A stretch of 16,933 nt of DNA from JBQCHF01 sp051954955 (GCA_051954955.1 JBQCHF010000176.1:1-16933); one strand, 5' to 3'; numbered from the stretch's first letter, positions 6,955 to 13,530 are shown. The notes: generated by a model not told the origin, from the sequence alone. Translations and numbers: made by a program.

Positions 6955-7613
6955 GTCCTACGGCATCGACAGCTGCCCGCAGCCCGTTCGTCCAGAAACT
7001 GGGAGAGACGCGACTGGTCGCCATCCTCCGCGCGGCCGACCCGGCCCCCGTCGTCGCCGCCGCGCGCACCCTGCTGCAGGCCGGCGTGCGGGTCCTCGAG
7101 GTCTCGCTCACCACGCCCGGTGCGACCGAGGCGATCGGCGAGATCGCTAGTCAGGCGCCGGCCGGCTCGCTGATCGGCGCCGGAACCGTCCTGACCGAGC
7201 AGCAGGCTGCGGCCGTGCTCGGCTGCGGTGCCCAGTTCGCGGTCACCCCGGCGCTCAGCCCCGGGGTGCGGGTCTGCCTGGAAGCCGGGCTGCCGGTGGC
7301 CGCCGGCGCCTTCACGCCCACCGAGGTGCTGACGGCCCTCCAGCTCGGCGTCGACGCGGTGAAGGTCTTCCCGGCCGGAGTCGTCGGGCCCGGCTACGTG
7401 GCCGCGCTGCGCGACCCGTTCCCCGGAGCACGGCTGGTCCCGGTGGGTGGGGTCGGGATCGAGGACGTGCCGGCCTACCTGCGCTCCGGGGCCCTCGCGG
7501 TCGGCGTCGGCGGGCCGCTGCTGGGCGACGCCGCCCGCGGCGGCAGCCTGGACGCCCTGGCCGAGCGGGCGCGGGCCTACCTGCGCGCGGCCTCGTCCGA
7601 GGACCCCCGATGA
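6951..7613 (+). CDS. dgoA: 2-keto-3-deoxy-6-phosphogalactonate / phosphogluconate aldolase
   Basis: 220 residues, class I aldolase of the KDPG/KDPGal family, a single (beta/alpha)8 barrel. It cleaves the phosphorylated 2-keto-3-deoxy acid to pyruvate and glyceraldehyde 3-phosphate. Visible motifs are RVLEVSLTTPGATEAI with catalytic E50, GAGTVL (76-81), AVTPALSPGV, and AVKVFPAGVVGPGYV with the Schiff-base lysine K138. It starts at GTG 6951, overlapping the dgoD stop by four bases; the in-frame GTG at 6948 is possible too. Family members act on KDPG, KDPGal or both and sequence alone does not decide; the neighbouring galactonate dehydratase suggests KDPGal, while the ManD-like enzyme would feed KDPG. 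The symbol dgoA follows context. Confidence 0.88.
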   Translation: MSPTASTAARSPFVQKLGETRLVAILRAADPAPVVAAARTLLQAGVRVLEVSLTTPGATEAIGEIASQAPAGSLIGAGTVLTEQQAAAVLGCGAQFAVTPALSPGVRVCLEAGLPVAAGAFTPTEVLTALQLGVDAVKVFPAGVVGPGYVAALRDPFPGARLVPVGGVGIEDVPAYLRSGALAVGVGGPLLGDAARGGSLDALAERARAYLRAASSEDPR

Positions 7614-8593
7614 CCGAGCAGCCGCGGGCCGAGGTGCTCACCCTGGGCGAGACGATGGTCTCGTTCCGCACCGGTGCGCCGGTCACCGCCCAGTCCCCGT
7701 GGCAGGCGCACGTCGCCGGCGCGGAGTCCACGGTGGCCGTCGCGCTGGCCCGGCTGGGGCACCGGGTCGCCTGGGTGGGACGGGTGGGGGAGGACCCCTT
7801 CGGGGCGCTCGTGGTGCAGCAGCTGCGGGGCCAGGGCGTCGAGGTCCGCGCCGTCGTCGACGTGCGGCGCCCGACCGGGCTGATGTTCGTGGAGCGCCGC
7901 ACCGCCGACCTCGCCCGGGTCACCTACCGCCGGTCGGAGTCCGCCGGAAGCGCCCTGGAGCTGGGCGATCTCGGCGACCTGGGGGAGGAGCTGCGGAGTG
8001 CCCGGGTCGTGCACCTGACCGGGATCACCCCCGCCCTGAGCGTGTCGGCGCGGCGCACGGTCAGCACCGTCGTCGAAGCCGTCGCCGCGATGCCGCAGGG
8101 GGAGCGGCCGCTGCTGTCCTTCGACGTCAACTACCGCTCCATGCTCTGGGCTGCCTCCACCGCCGCGCCCGTGCTGCGCGAGCTCGCCGCCGCAGCCGAC
8201 GTCGTCATCGCCTCCGACGACGAGCTCGCACTCGTCGACGGCGAGCAGGGTCAGCCGGACGAGGAGTCCGCTGTGGCGCGGCTGCTGGCCGGCCGGGCGC
8301 AGCTGGTGGCCGTGAAGCGCGGTGCGCGCGGCGCCTCCCTGCACACCGCCGCTGGCCGCCTCGACGTCCCCGCGCTGCCGGTGACCGCCGTGGACGAGCT
8401 CGGGGCGGGGGACGCCTTCTCCGCGGGGGTCCTGTCCGGCCTGCTGGACGGGCTGGAGCCGGAGCAGGTGCTCGAACGCGCAGCCGCGCTCGGCGCCTTC
8501 GCCGTGGGCACCGCCGGCGACTGGGAGGGCCTGCCCACCCGCGCCGAGCTCGCGCTGCTCGCCGGCCGCAGCCGCGGCGACGTCGTGCGCTGA
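7610..8593 (+). CDS. kdgK: 2-keto-3-deoxygluconate/galactonate kinase (PfkB/ribokinase family)
   Basis: 327 residues. It is expected to phosphorylate the 2-keto-3-deoxy acid at C6 with ATP, giving the aldolase's substrate. PfkB features are clear: an N-terminal LGETMVSF, the substrate-binding AGAESTVAVALARLGHRVAW region (36-55), SFDVNYRSMLW (170-180), and the C-terminal DELGAGDAFSAGVLSGLL (262-279) with catalytic base D268 and the anion hole GAGD. The ATG overlaps the aldolase stop (ATGA), so translation is coupled. E. coli uses the unrelated DgoK for this step; here a PfkB enzyme takes its place. Other hexose or ketose substrates cannot be excluded, but the position between aldolase and dehydratase fits well. 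Confidence 0.88.
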   Translation: MTEQPRAEVLTLGETMVSFRTGAPVTAQSPWQAHVAGAESTVAVALARLGHRVAWVGRVGEDPFGALVVQQLRGQGVEVRAVVDVRRPTGLMFVERRTADLARVTYRRSESAGSALELGDLGDLGEELRSARVVHLTGITPALSVSARRTVSTVVEAVAAMPQGERPLLSFDVNYRSMLWAASTAAPVLRELAAAADVVIASDDELALVDGEQGQPDEESAVARLLAGRAQLVAVKRGARGASLHTAAGRLDVPALPVTAVDELGAGDAFSAGVLSGLLDGLEPEQVLERAAALGAFAVGTAGDWEGLPTRAELALLAGRSRGDVVR

Positions 8594-8641
8594 CCGACGT
8601 GCCGCACCTTTTCCGTTGACCAGCACGCCGGAAGGAACCTG

Positions 8642-9868
8642 ATGCGCATCGCGCGAGCCGACGTCGTCGTGACGAGCCCGGACCGCAACTTCGTCACGCT
8701 CAAGCTGACCACGGACAGCGGCCTGGTCGGGCTGGGCGACGCCACCCTCAACGGCCGGGAGCTGGCGGTGGCCAGCTACCTGCGCGACCACGTCGCGCCG
8801 CTGCTGCTCTCGCGGGACGCCCACGCCGTCGAGGACACCTGGCAGTTCCTCTACCGGTCGGCGTACTGGCGTCGGGGACCGGTGACGATGGCGGCGATCG
8901 CCGCCGTGGACGTCGCGCTGTGGGACCTCAAGGCCCAGGCCGCCGGGCTGCCGCTCTACCAGCTGCTCGGGGGCGCCAGCCGGGTCGGCCTGCTCGCCTA
9001 CGGGCACGCCTCCGGGCGGGACACCCAGGAGATCTTCGACTCGGTGCGCCAGCACCTGGAGCTGGGCTACCGCGCCATCCGGGTGCAGACCGCGGTGCCC
9101 GGGCTGAACGCGGTCTACGGCGTGGCCGCGCAGCCGGCCGGCGGCAAGCGCTACGACTACGAGCCGGCCCGGCGCGCGGCCCTGCCGGCCGAGGAGGACT
9201 GGGACACCCGCGCCTACCTGCGCCACATCCCCAGCGTCTTCGAGGCCGTGCGGGGCGAATTCGGCCCCGACCTGCCGCTGCTGCACGACGGCCACCACCG
9301 GATGACCCCGATCCAGGCGGCCCGGCTGGGCAAGTCCCTCGAGCCCTACGACCTCTTCTGGCTGGAGGACTGCACCCCGGCCGAGAACCAGGCGGCGCTG
9401 CGGCTGGTGCGCCAGCACACGACCACCCCGCTCGCCATCGGCGAGGTGTTCAACACGGTCTGGGACTACCAGACCCTGATCCAGGAACAGCTGATCGACT
9501 ACGTCCGCTCGGCGGTCACCCACACCGGCGGGATCACCCCGATGCGCAAGCTGCTCGACTTCGCCGCGCAGTACCAGATCAAGTCGGGCATGCACGGCCC
9601 CACCGACATCTCCCCGGTGGGCATGGCGGCGGCGATGCACCTCGGGCTCGCCGTGCACAACTTCGGCATCCAGGAGTACATGCAGCACGGTCCGCTGACC
9701 AACGAGGTGTTCCGGCAGAGCTTCCGCTTCTCCGACGGCTACCTCCACCCGGGGGAGGAGCCCGGTCTCGGGGTCACGCTGGACGAGGAGGCGGCGGACC
9801 GCTTCCCCTACGAGCCGGCCTACCTCCCGTTCAACCGGCTCAAGGACGGCACCGTGCATGACTGGTGA
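8642..9868 (+). CDS. manD: D-mannonate/D-gluconate dehydratase of the ManD (RspA) subgroup, enolase superfamily
   Basis: 408 residues, family-typical length. It dehydrates an aldonate to 2-keto-3-deoxygluconate. The hallmark ManD sequences are present: TSPDRNFVTLKLTTDSG, GLGDATLNGRELAVASYL, YWRRGPVTMAAIAAVDVALW, HGPTDISPVGMAAAMHL and HNFGIQEYM, ending in DGTVHDW. Active-site residues by position are N37, H122, D216 and H218 (HDGHH), E242, E268 (IGEVF), H318 and D322. GGAAGGA-like sequence at 8630-8636 gives the ATG start at 8642, 48 bases after the kinase stop. The subgroup is known to be mixed: some members are efficient mannonate dehydratases, others weak or gluconate-specific. So the substrate may be mannonate, gluconate or neither. 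Confidence 0.85.
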   Translation: MRIARADVVVTSPDRNFVTLKLTTDSGLVGLGDATLNGRELAVASYLRDHVAPLLLSRDAHAVEDTWQFLYRSAYWRRGPVTMAAIAAVDVALWDLKAQAAGLPLYQLLGGASRVGLLAYGHASGRDTQEIFDSVRQHLELGYRAIRVQTAVPGLNAVYGVAAQPAGGKRYDYEPARRAALPAEEDWDTRAYLRHIPSVFEAVRGEFGPDLPLLHDGHHRMTPIQAARLGKSLEPYDLFWLEDCTPAENQAALRLVRQHTTTPLAIGEVFNTVWDYQTLIQEQLIDYVRSAVTHTGGITPMRKLLDFAAQYQIKSGMHGPTDISPVGMAAAMHLGLAVHNFGIQEYMQHGPLTNEVFRQSFRFSDGYLHPGEEPGLGVTLDEEAADRFPYEPAYLPFNRLKDGTVHDW

Positions 9869-10403
9869 TGCCCCGGGCCTCGGCCACCTGGTGGTGATGG
9901 GCGTCTCCGGGTGCGGCAAGACCACGCTGGCGACGGCGCTGAGCGCGGCCACCGGCATGCGGTTTCTGGAGGCCGACGACCTGCACCCGCAGGCGAACGT
10001 CGCCAAGATGGCCGCCGGCGTCCCGCTCCAGGACGAGGACAGGTGGCCCTGGCTGGAAGGATTGTCCGGCTGGATGCGCGAGCAGCACGCTGCCGGCGTC
10101 TCCACCGTCATCACCTGCTCGGCGCTCAAGCGCGCGTACCGCCAGATGCTGGGCCAGGGCCTGCCCCCGCTGCTCTTCGTGCACCTCACCGCAGAGCCGG
10201 CGCTCCTCGCCGAGCGGATGGCGGCCCGCGCCGGGCACTACATGCCCCCGAGCCTGCTCGGCTCGCAGATCGACGCCCTCGAGCCGCTGCGCGCCGACGA
10301 GCGCGGAGTCGAGCTGGACGCGAGCGAGCCGCCGGAGCGGCTGGTGCAGCGGACCCTGGCCTGGGTGGCTGATCAGGGCCTCGACGTCGGCAGCCGCCCC
10401 TGA
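9858..10403 (+). CDS. gntK: Gluconokinase (GntK, P-loop type)
   Basis: 181 residues. It phosphorylates D-gluconate to 6-phosphogluconate. The Walker A loop is MGVSGCGKTTLATAL (14-28), followed by the family signature FLEADDLHPQANVAKMAAGVPLQDEDRWPWL and later TCSALKRAYRQMLGQG and GHYMPPSLLGSQIDALEPL, all typical of shikimate-kinase-like gluconokinases. It overlaps the ManD-type gene by 11 bases and is the last gene of the operon, 13 bases from a convergent gene. In this setting it gives gluconate a second route into the pentose phosphate pathway; no 6-phosphogluconate dehydratase (Edd) is seen to connect it to the aldolase. Function is confident by family; natural substrate use is inferred. 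Confidence 0.92.
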   Translation: MTGDAPGLGHLVVMGVSGCGKTTLATALSAATGMRFLEADDLHPQANVAKMAAGVPLQDEDRWPWLEGLSGWMREQHAAGVSTVITCSALKRAYRQMLGQGLPPLLFVHLTAEPALLAERMAARAGHYMPPSLLGSQIDALEPLRADERGVELDASEPPERLVQRTLAWVADQGLDVGSRP

Positions 10404-10440
10404 CGCGCTGCGTCGCTCAGGCGGTGCGCCGGCGCACCGC
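10402..10440. terminator. Dyads at the convergent end of gntK and the HxlR-peroxiredoxin gene
   Basis: A short hairpin GACGC-GCT-GCGTC (10402-10414) fills the 13-base gap, and a perfect 20-bp palindrome (GCGGTGCGCC joined to GGCGCACCGC, 10421-10440) lies in the last codons of the minus-strand gene. Together they are a plausible bidirectional termination point, although there is no T-run. Confidence 0.4.
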
Positions 10441-11295
10441 GGCGAGCATCTCGGTGACCGAGCCGGCCGGGTCGGTGATCGGCATCTGGGCGTGCCGGAC
10501 GGTGCCGCCGGCGTCGATCAGCAGCGTCTGCCGCTTGTAGCGGTCGGTGCCGGCCGTGCGGAACACGGGCAGCCGCAGGGCCGTGCCCAGGCGCAGGTCG
10601 AGGTCCGAGAGCAGCGGGAACGGCAGCTTCGCGTGCTCGGCGAACGCCCGCTGCTGGTCGGTGCGCTGCGAGCTGATCCCGACCACGTCGGCCCCGGCGG
10701 CCCGGAACGCCTCGGCGTGGGCGGCGTAGGTGGTGGACTCGAGCGTGCAGCCGGCGGCCCCGGGGATGTCGCCCCAGCCGTCGGGGTAGGCGCCCGGCCC
10801 GGGGGCGAAGGCCGCCGGGAAGAAGTAGGCCACCCGCAGCCCTTCCTGCGGGCGCAACCGCACCTGGCAGCCGGTGTGCGCCGGGAGTGCCAGGTCCGGG
10901 ACCGTCGAGCCGACGAGGTCGTGGACGCGCTGCGCCTCGGGCGAGGACGCGCTGGCGGTCGCGGTGAGCGCGCCGTCGCCGAGCAGGTGGCGGTCGCCGA
11001 ACTCCTGCAGCGCGAGCAGCACCGGCAGCAGGCCCTCGCCCTTGGCGGTCAGCAGGTAGTCGTGGCGCGGCGGCCGATCGCTGTAGGGGGTGCGGCTCAG
11101 GACCCCGTGCTCGACGAGGTGGGCGAGCCGCTCGGACAGCGCGCGACGGCTGATCCCCAGCGCGGCCTGGATGGCGTCGAACCGGGTGGTGCCGCCGGCC
11201 ACCTCGCGCACCACGAGGAAGGTCCACCAGTCGCCGACGACGCCGAGGGCCTGCGCGATCCCGCAGGTCTCGTCCGTCAGCTCCTCACGCCTCAC
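10417..11295 (-). CDS. HxlR-type winged-helix domain fused to a peroxiredoxin-like domain
   Basis: 292 residues from GTG at 11293-11295, supported by AAGGAAGG 8 bases upstream. Residues about 7-105 form an HxlR-type DNA-binding domain (CGIAQALGVVGDWWTFLVVR; FDAIQAALGISRRALSERLA; a wing ending YSDRPPRHDYLLTAKGEGLL), including the N-terminal Cys11 that many HxlR proteins use for redox sensing. After an Ala/Ser-rich linker (109-122), residues about 130-285 resemble AhpC/TSA-type peroxiredoxins: ADVVGISSQRTDQQRAFAEH, LPFPLLSDLDLRLGTALRLP, YKRQTLLIDAGGTVRH. The likely peroxidatic Cys183 lies in DIPGAAGCTLES; the resolving Cys seen a few residues later in related stand-alone enzymes is missing (STTYAAH). 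C143 is the only other Cys. The gene is divergent from an MFS transporter with a 54-base gap, so it probably regulates that gene in response to peroxide or another oxidant. That function is inferred. Confidence 0.85.
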   Translation of the reverse strand: MRREELTDETCGIAQALGVVGDWWTFLVVREVAGGTTRFDAIQAALGISRRALSERLAHLVEHGVLSRTPYSDRPPRHDYLLTAKGEGLLPVLLALQEFGDRHLLGDGALTATASASSPEAQRVHDLVGSTVPDLALPAHTGCQVRLRPQEGLRVAYFFPAAFAPGPGAYPDGWGDIPGAAGCTLESTTYAAHAEAFRAAGADVVGISSQRTDQQRAFAEHAKLPFPLLSDLDLRLGTALRLPVFRTAGTDRYKRQTLLIDAGGTVRHAQMPITDPAGSVTEMLAAVRRRTA

Positions 11296-11333
11296 GGCTC
11301 GATCCTTCCTTGCGCGGCGCCGTCCGGTCGCCC

Positions 11334-11356
11334 TATGGTCCGTTCCATTATGGAAC
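11334..11356. promoter_or_regulatory. Divergent promoter/operator with a perfect 15-bp palindrome at the MFS start
   Basis: GTTCCAT-T-ATGGAAC (11342-11356) is a perfect palindrome that contains the ATG of the MFS gene. A TANNNT hexamer (TATGGT, 11334-11339) ends 10 bases before the ATG, and on the minus strand CATAAT (11346-11351) lies inside the palindrome as a possible -10 for the regulator gene. A protein bound here would cover both starts. The fused HxlR-peroxiredoxin is the obvious candidate, by inference. Confidence 0.55.
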
Positions 11357-12585
11357 TCACTGAGGTCCGGGTCGAGAGGACCGCCGCGCGCGCCTTCTGG
11401 ACCTACTGGTCGGCCGGCGCCACCAGCTCGGTGGGCTCGGCGGTCCGCGCGGTCGCGCTGCCGCTCACCGCGCTGCTGGCCCTGCACGCGAGCGCCTTCC
11501 AGATGGGCGTCCTGGCCGCTTCCGCCTACAGCGCCTGGCTGGTCATCGGCCTGCCGGCCGGCGTGATCGCGCAGCGACTGCCGCTGCGCCGCCTGCAGGT
11601 GGGCATGGACCTGCTCCGCGCGCTCGCCATGGCGTCGGTGCCGGTGGCCTGGTGGGCCGGCGTGCTGACCATGGCGCAGCTCGTCCTGGTCGCCCTCGTC
11701 ACCAGCTTCGCCACGGTGCTCTTCGACGTCGCGAACTCGACGTTCCTCCCGAGCGTGGTGCCCAAGGAGGAGCTGACGTCCCGCAACTCCCTCATGTCCG
11801 GCACCCATGCGGTCAGCCAGCTCGGCGGTCCCTCGCTGGGCGGACTGCTGGTGCAGCTCGTCGGCGCGGTGCCGACGCTGCTCGTGGACGCGCTCTCCTA
11901 CGTCGTGTCGGCGATCCTGCTCAGGCGGCTGCCGGAGCGGTCGGCGCCGACCACCGAGCGGCCGCCCATGCGGGTGCTGATCCGCGAGGGGTGGGACTTC
12001 GTCACCCGCCATCCGGTGATGGGGCCCTGCATGTGGGACGCGACGGTGGTGAACTTCGTCTGCGGGGGCCAGATGGCGCTGTTCGCGCTCTATCTGCTGC
12101 GGGACCTGCACGCCCCGGCCGGCTTGGTCGGGGTCCTGCTGGCCGCGGAGGGGATCGGCTCGCTGGTGGGCGCGGCGCTCGTGCCCGCGGTGGTCCGGGC
12201 GATCGGCTCGGCCCGGGCCTGCCTGGTCGCCGGGTTCGTGTCGGTCGCGGGAGCGTTCCTGATCCCGCTCGGGGACCGCGAGCTCGGTTGGCTGCTTTTC
12301 GCCGTGGGGAACGTCGTCTTCGCCGGGGGCGTGGTGGTGCTGTCGACCGCGACCCGCACCCACCGTCAGATCGCCAGCCCGCCCGAGCTGCTCTCCCGCG
12401 TGATGGCTACCGTGCGCTTCGTCTCCTGGGGGGCGATCCCGATCGGGGGCCTGGCCGCCGGAGCGCTGGCGACGTGGCTCGGCCCCCGCCAGGCGCTGTT
12501 CGTGCTCGCTGTGCTGACCCTGCTCTCGCCACTGGTCCTGCTGGCCAGCCCGGTGCGGTACCTGCGCGACCTGCCCGACCACTGA
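11350..12585 (+). CDS. MFS transporter (12-TM, EntS/MFS_3-like)
   Basis: 411 residues with about twelve hydrophobic segments spread over the whole length. The N-terminal half shows TYWSAGATSSVGSAVRAVAL, a degenerate loop 2-3 motif (GLPAGVIAQRLPLRRLQVGM) and FDVANSTFLPSVVPKEELTS, a pattern of the EntS-like MFS exporters; the central cytoplasmic loop contains REGWDFVTRHPVMGPCMWDA. Such proteins usually export small molecules (siderophores, drugs), but the substrate is unknown. The ATG at 11350 is used because it follows a -10-like hexamer; the open frame to the left is only antisense to the regulator gene. No ribosome-binding site is visible, so the message may be leaderless. Expression is probably controlled by the divergent HxlR-peroxiredoxin protein. 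Confidence 0.85.
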   Translation: MELTEVRVERTAARAFWTYWSAGATSSVGSAVRAVALPLTALLALHASAFQMGVLAASAYSAWLVIGLPAGVIAQRLPLRRLQVGMDLLRALAMASVPVAWWAGVLTMAQLVLVALVTSFATVLFDVANSTFLPSVVPKEELTSRNSLMSGTHAVSQLGGPSLGGLLVQLVGAVPTLLVDALSYVVSAILLRRLPERSAPTTERPPMRVLIREGWDFVTRHPVMGPCMWDATVVNFVCGGQMALFALYLLRDLHAPAGLVGVLLAAEGIGSLVGAALVPAVVRAIGSARACLVAGFVSVAGAFLIPLGDRELGWLLFAVGNVVFAGGVVVLSTATRTHRQIASPPELLSRVMATVRFVSWGAIPIGGLAAGALATWLGPRQALFVLAVLTLLSPLVLLASPVRYLRDLPDH

Positions 12586-12638
12586 CCGGGCTGGCCGTCC
12601 GCCGCGGGCCGCGATGGTTCGGGGGGTCACACGCTCGG

Positions 12639-12956
12639 TCAGAGGCGGCCGAACGTGCGTCTCTCGAGCGCGACGGCGAGCGGTGCCTGCGCCGCATCTG
12701 CTCGCCTCCTCTCGCAGCGCCGTGCACGCCTGTTCGGCCGCGCTCACAGTCGGGAACGCGGCAGCCACGTCCGCCGCCGCCTGGCCGGCAGGGCCGACGT
12801 AGTCCCGCCGCTGGTGCTCCCCGTGCTCCCCGTGCTGGTCGGTTCCGGCGTCTGGGCAGCGGACGAGCTCGGGCCGCAACCGACGAGCGTTGTCGACAGC
12901 CACAGAACCAACACGACGGTCAGCGTTCTGGACGCGGGGCGGTGCTGAGGCGCCAC
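12639..12956 (-). pseudogene. Small lipoprotein gene interrupted by two compensating frameshifts
   Basis: The minus-strand frame from GTG at 12956 encodes a convincing lipoprotein signal (RPASRTLTVVLVLWLSTTLVGC, lipidated Cys27) and a Ser/Thr/Gly-rich linker, then turns into Arg-rich nonsense and stops at 12744. A protein-like stretch continues in a second frame from about 12803 to 12700 (GPAGQAAADVAAAFPTVSAA, then EQACTALREEAS), and the original frame regains sense as DAAQAPLAVALERRTFGRL with TGA at 12639-12641. One missing base at the GGG of 12804-12806 and one extra base near 12698-12712 would restore a 105-residue lipoprotein. Either this is a decaying gene or the two indels are sequencing errors in a GC-rich stretch. 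No family is recognised. It follows marR on the same strand; no ribosome-binding site is seen. Confidence 0.55.
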
Positions 12957-12963
12957 GGCGGGG

Positions 12964-12988
12964 GCCGACGACGTCGATGCTCGTCGGC
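12964..12988 (-). terminator. Stem-loop downstream of the MarR gene
   Basis: Perfect 8-bp stem GCCGACGA / TCGTCGGC (12964-12971 and 12981-12988) with a 9-base loop, 20 bases past the marR stop and just ahead of the lipoprotein start. There is no T-run on the minus strand (CCCC follows), so it is only a moderate terminator candidate. Confidence 0.45.
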
Positions 12989-13008
12989 TTCTGCGCAGCG
13001 GGCAGGCC

Positions 13009-13431
13009 CTAGACCAGACGGTCGAGCAGGGTGCGCAACGTGGTGCGCTGGGTCGCGGTCAGCCTGGCGAAGGGGAGTTCCCCGCCGTAGAGCTCGTCCT
13101 CGAACCGTGAGTACAGGTCCCGACCGGCGGCTGTCGCGGACACGAGCGTCACCCGCCGGTCCTTGTCGTGCCGCTCGCGCTGCACGAGTCCTTGGCGTTC
13201 GAGCCGGGAGACCAACCCCGTCACGTTGCTGGCGTCGCAATGCAGGATCTCGGCCAGCACGCTCATCGGGTGGGACTGCTCGAGCAGCCCGAGGAGAGTG
13301 GCCTGCTGGCGGGTCAGCCCGTGCTGGGCGGCGACCGCCTCGAACCGCAGCTGCAGCTGGTCGGTCAGGGCGAAGACGAGGCGGACCAGCTCGGCGTCGG
13401 CCGTCCCCCGCATGCGCTCCGACGTGGGCAT
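13009..13431 (-). CDS. MarR-family transcriptional regulator
   Basis: 140 residues. It has the MarR winged helix-turn-helix: LTRQQATLLGLLEQSHPMSV (39-58), recognition helix DASNVTGLVSRLERQGLVQR (66-85) and the wing HDKDRRVTLVSATAAGRDL (88-106), flanked by dimerisation helices. Members are dimeric repressors released by aromatic or drug-like ligands or by oxidation; C65 is its only cysteine. The ATG at 13429-13431 has no clear ribosome-binding site, but TAGCAT (minus strand, 13438-13443) ends 6 bases upstream, which suggests a leaderless message. It is divergent from the DHA2 exporter operon and two matching dyads lie between them, so it almost certainly represses the exporter. Confidence 0.92.
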   Translation of the reverse strand: MPTSERMRGTADAELVRLVFALTDQLQLRFEAVAAQHGLTRQQATLLGLLEQSHPMSVLAEILHCDASNVTGLVSRLERQGLVQRERHDKDRRVTLVSATAAGRDLYSRFEDELYGGELPFARLTATQRTTLRTLLDRLV

Positions 13432-13455
13432 CCACCCATGCTAACGAACCCATCA

Positions 13456-13470
13456 CTTGACATCATCAAG
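13456..13470. promoter_or_regulatory. MarR operator 1 (CTTGA-N5-TCAAG)
   Basis: Perfect dyad with 5-bp arms CTTGA (13456-13460) and TCAAG (13466-13470). It overlaps the -35 hexamer of the exporter promoter, so a bound MarR dimer would block RNA polymerase. The same arms and spacer length recur at 13494-13508. Confidence 0.75.
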
Positions 13471-13484
13471 CACCTCCCTATGCT
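13457..13484 (+). promoter_or_regulatory. Strong sigma70-type promoter of the DHA2 exporter operon
   Basis: TTGACA (13457-13462), 16-bp spacer, TATGCT (13479-13484). The -35 matches the consensus fully and the -10 is TANNNT. Transcription should start near 13491, giving a leader of about 40 bases that contains operator 2. Confidence 0.75.
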
Positions 13485-13490
13485 TGCTCG

Positions 13491-13511
13491 AAGCTTGAGT
13501 ACATCAAGCTT
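13491..13511. promoter_or_regulatory. MarR operator 2 (same core, longer arms)
   Basis: Arms AAGCTTGA (13491-13498) and TCAAGCTT (13504-13511) with a 5-bp spacer; the inner CTTGA-N5-TCAAG core is identical in design to operator 1. It lies at the expected transcription start. The two dyad centres (13463 and 13501) are 38 bp apart, so two dimers could sit on either side of the -10 region. Confidence 0.75.
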
Positions 13512-13530
13512 TCGGCTGAGTGGAGCTGCT

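Noticed and set aside
7577..10189. 870-codon open frame on the minus strand across the kinase and ManD genes
   Set aside because: It is antisense to three well-supported genes, His/Gly/Arg-rich and without any domain; long antisense frames are a normal by-product of high-GC codon use.
11296..12903. Upstream extension of the HxlR-peroxiredoxin frame to 12903
   Set aside because: It runs antisense through the MFS gene; the GTG at 11295 has a good ribosome-binding site and the HxlR domain starts there.
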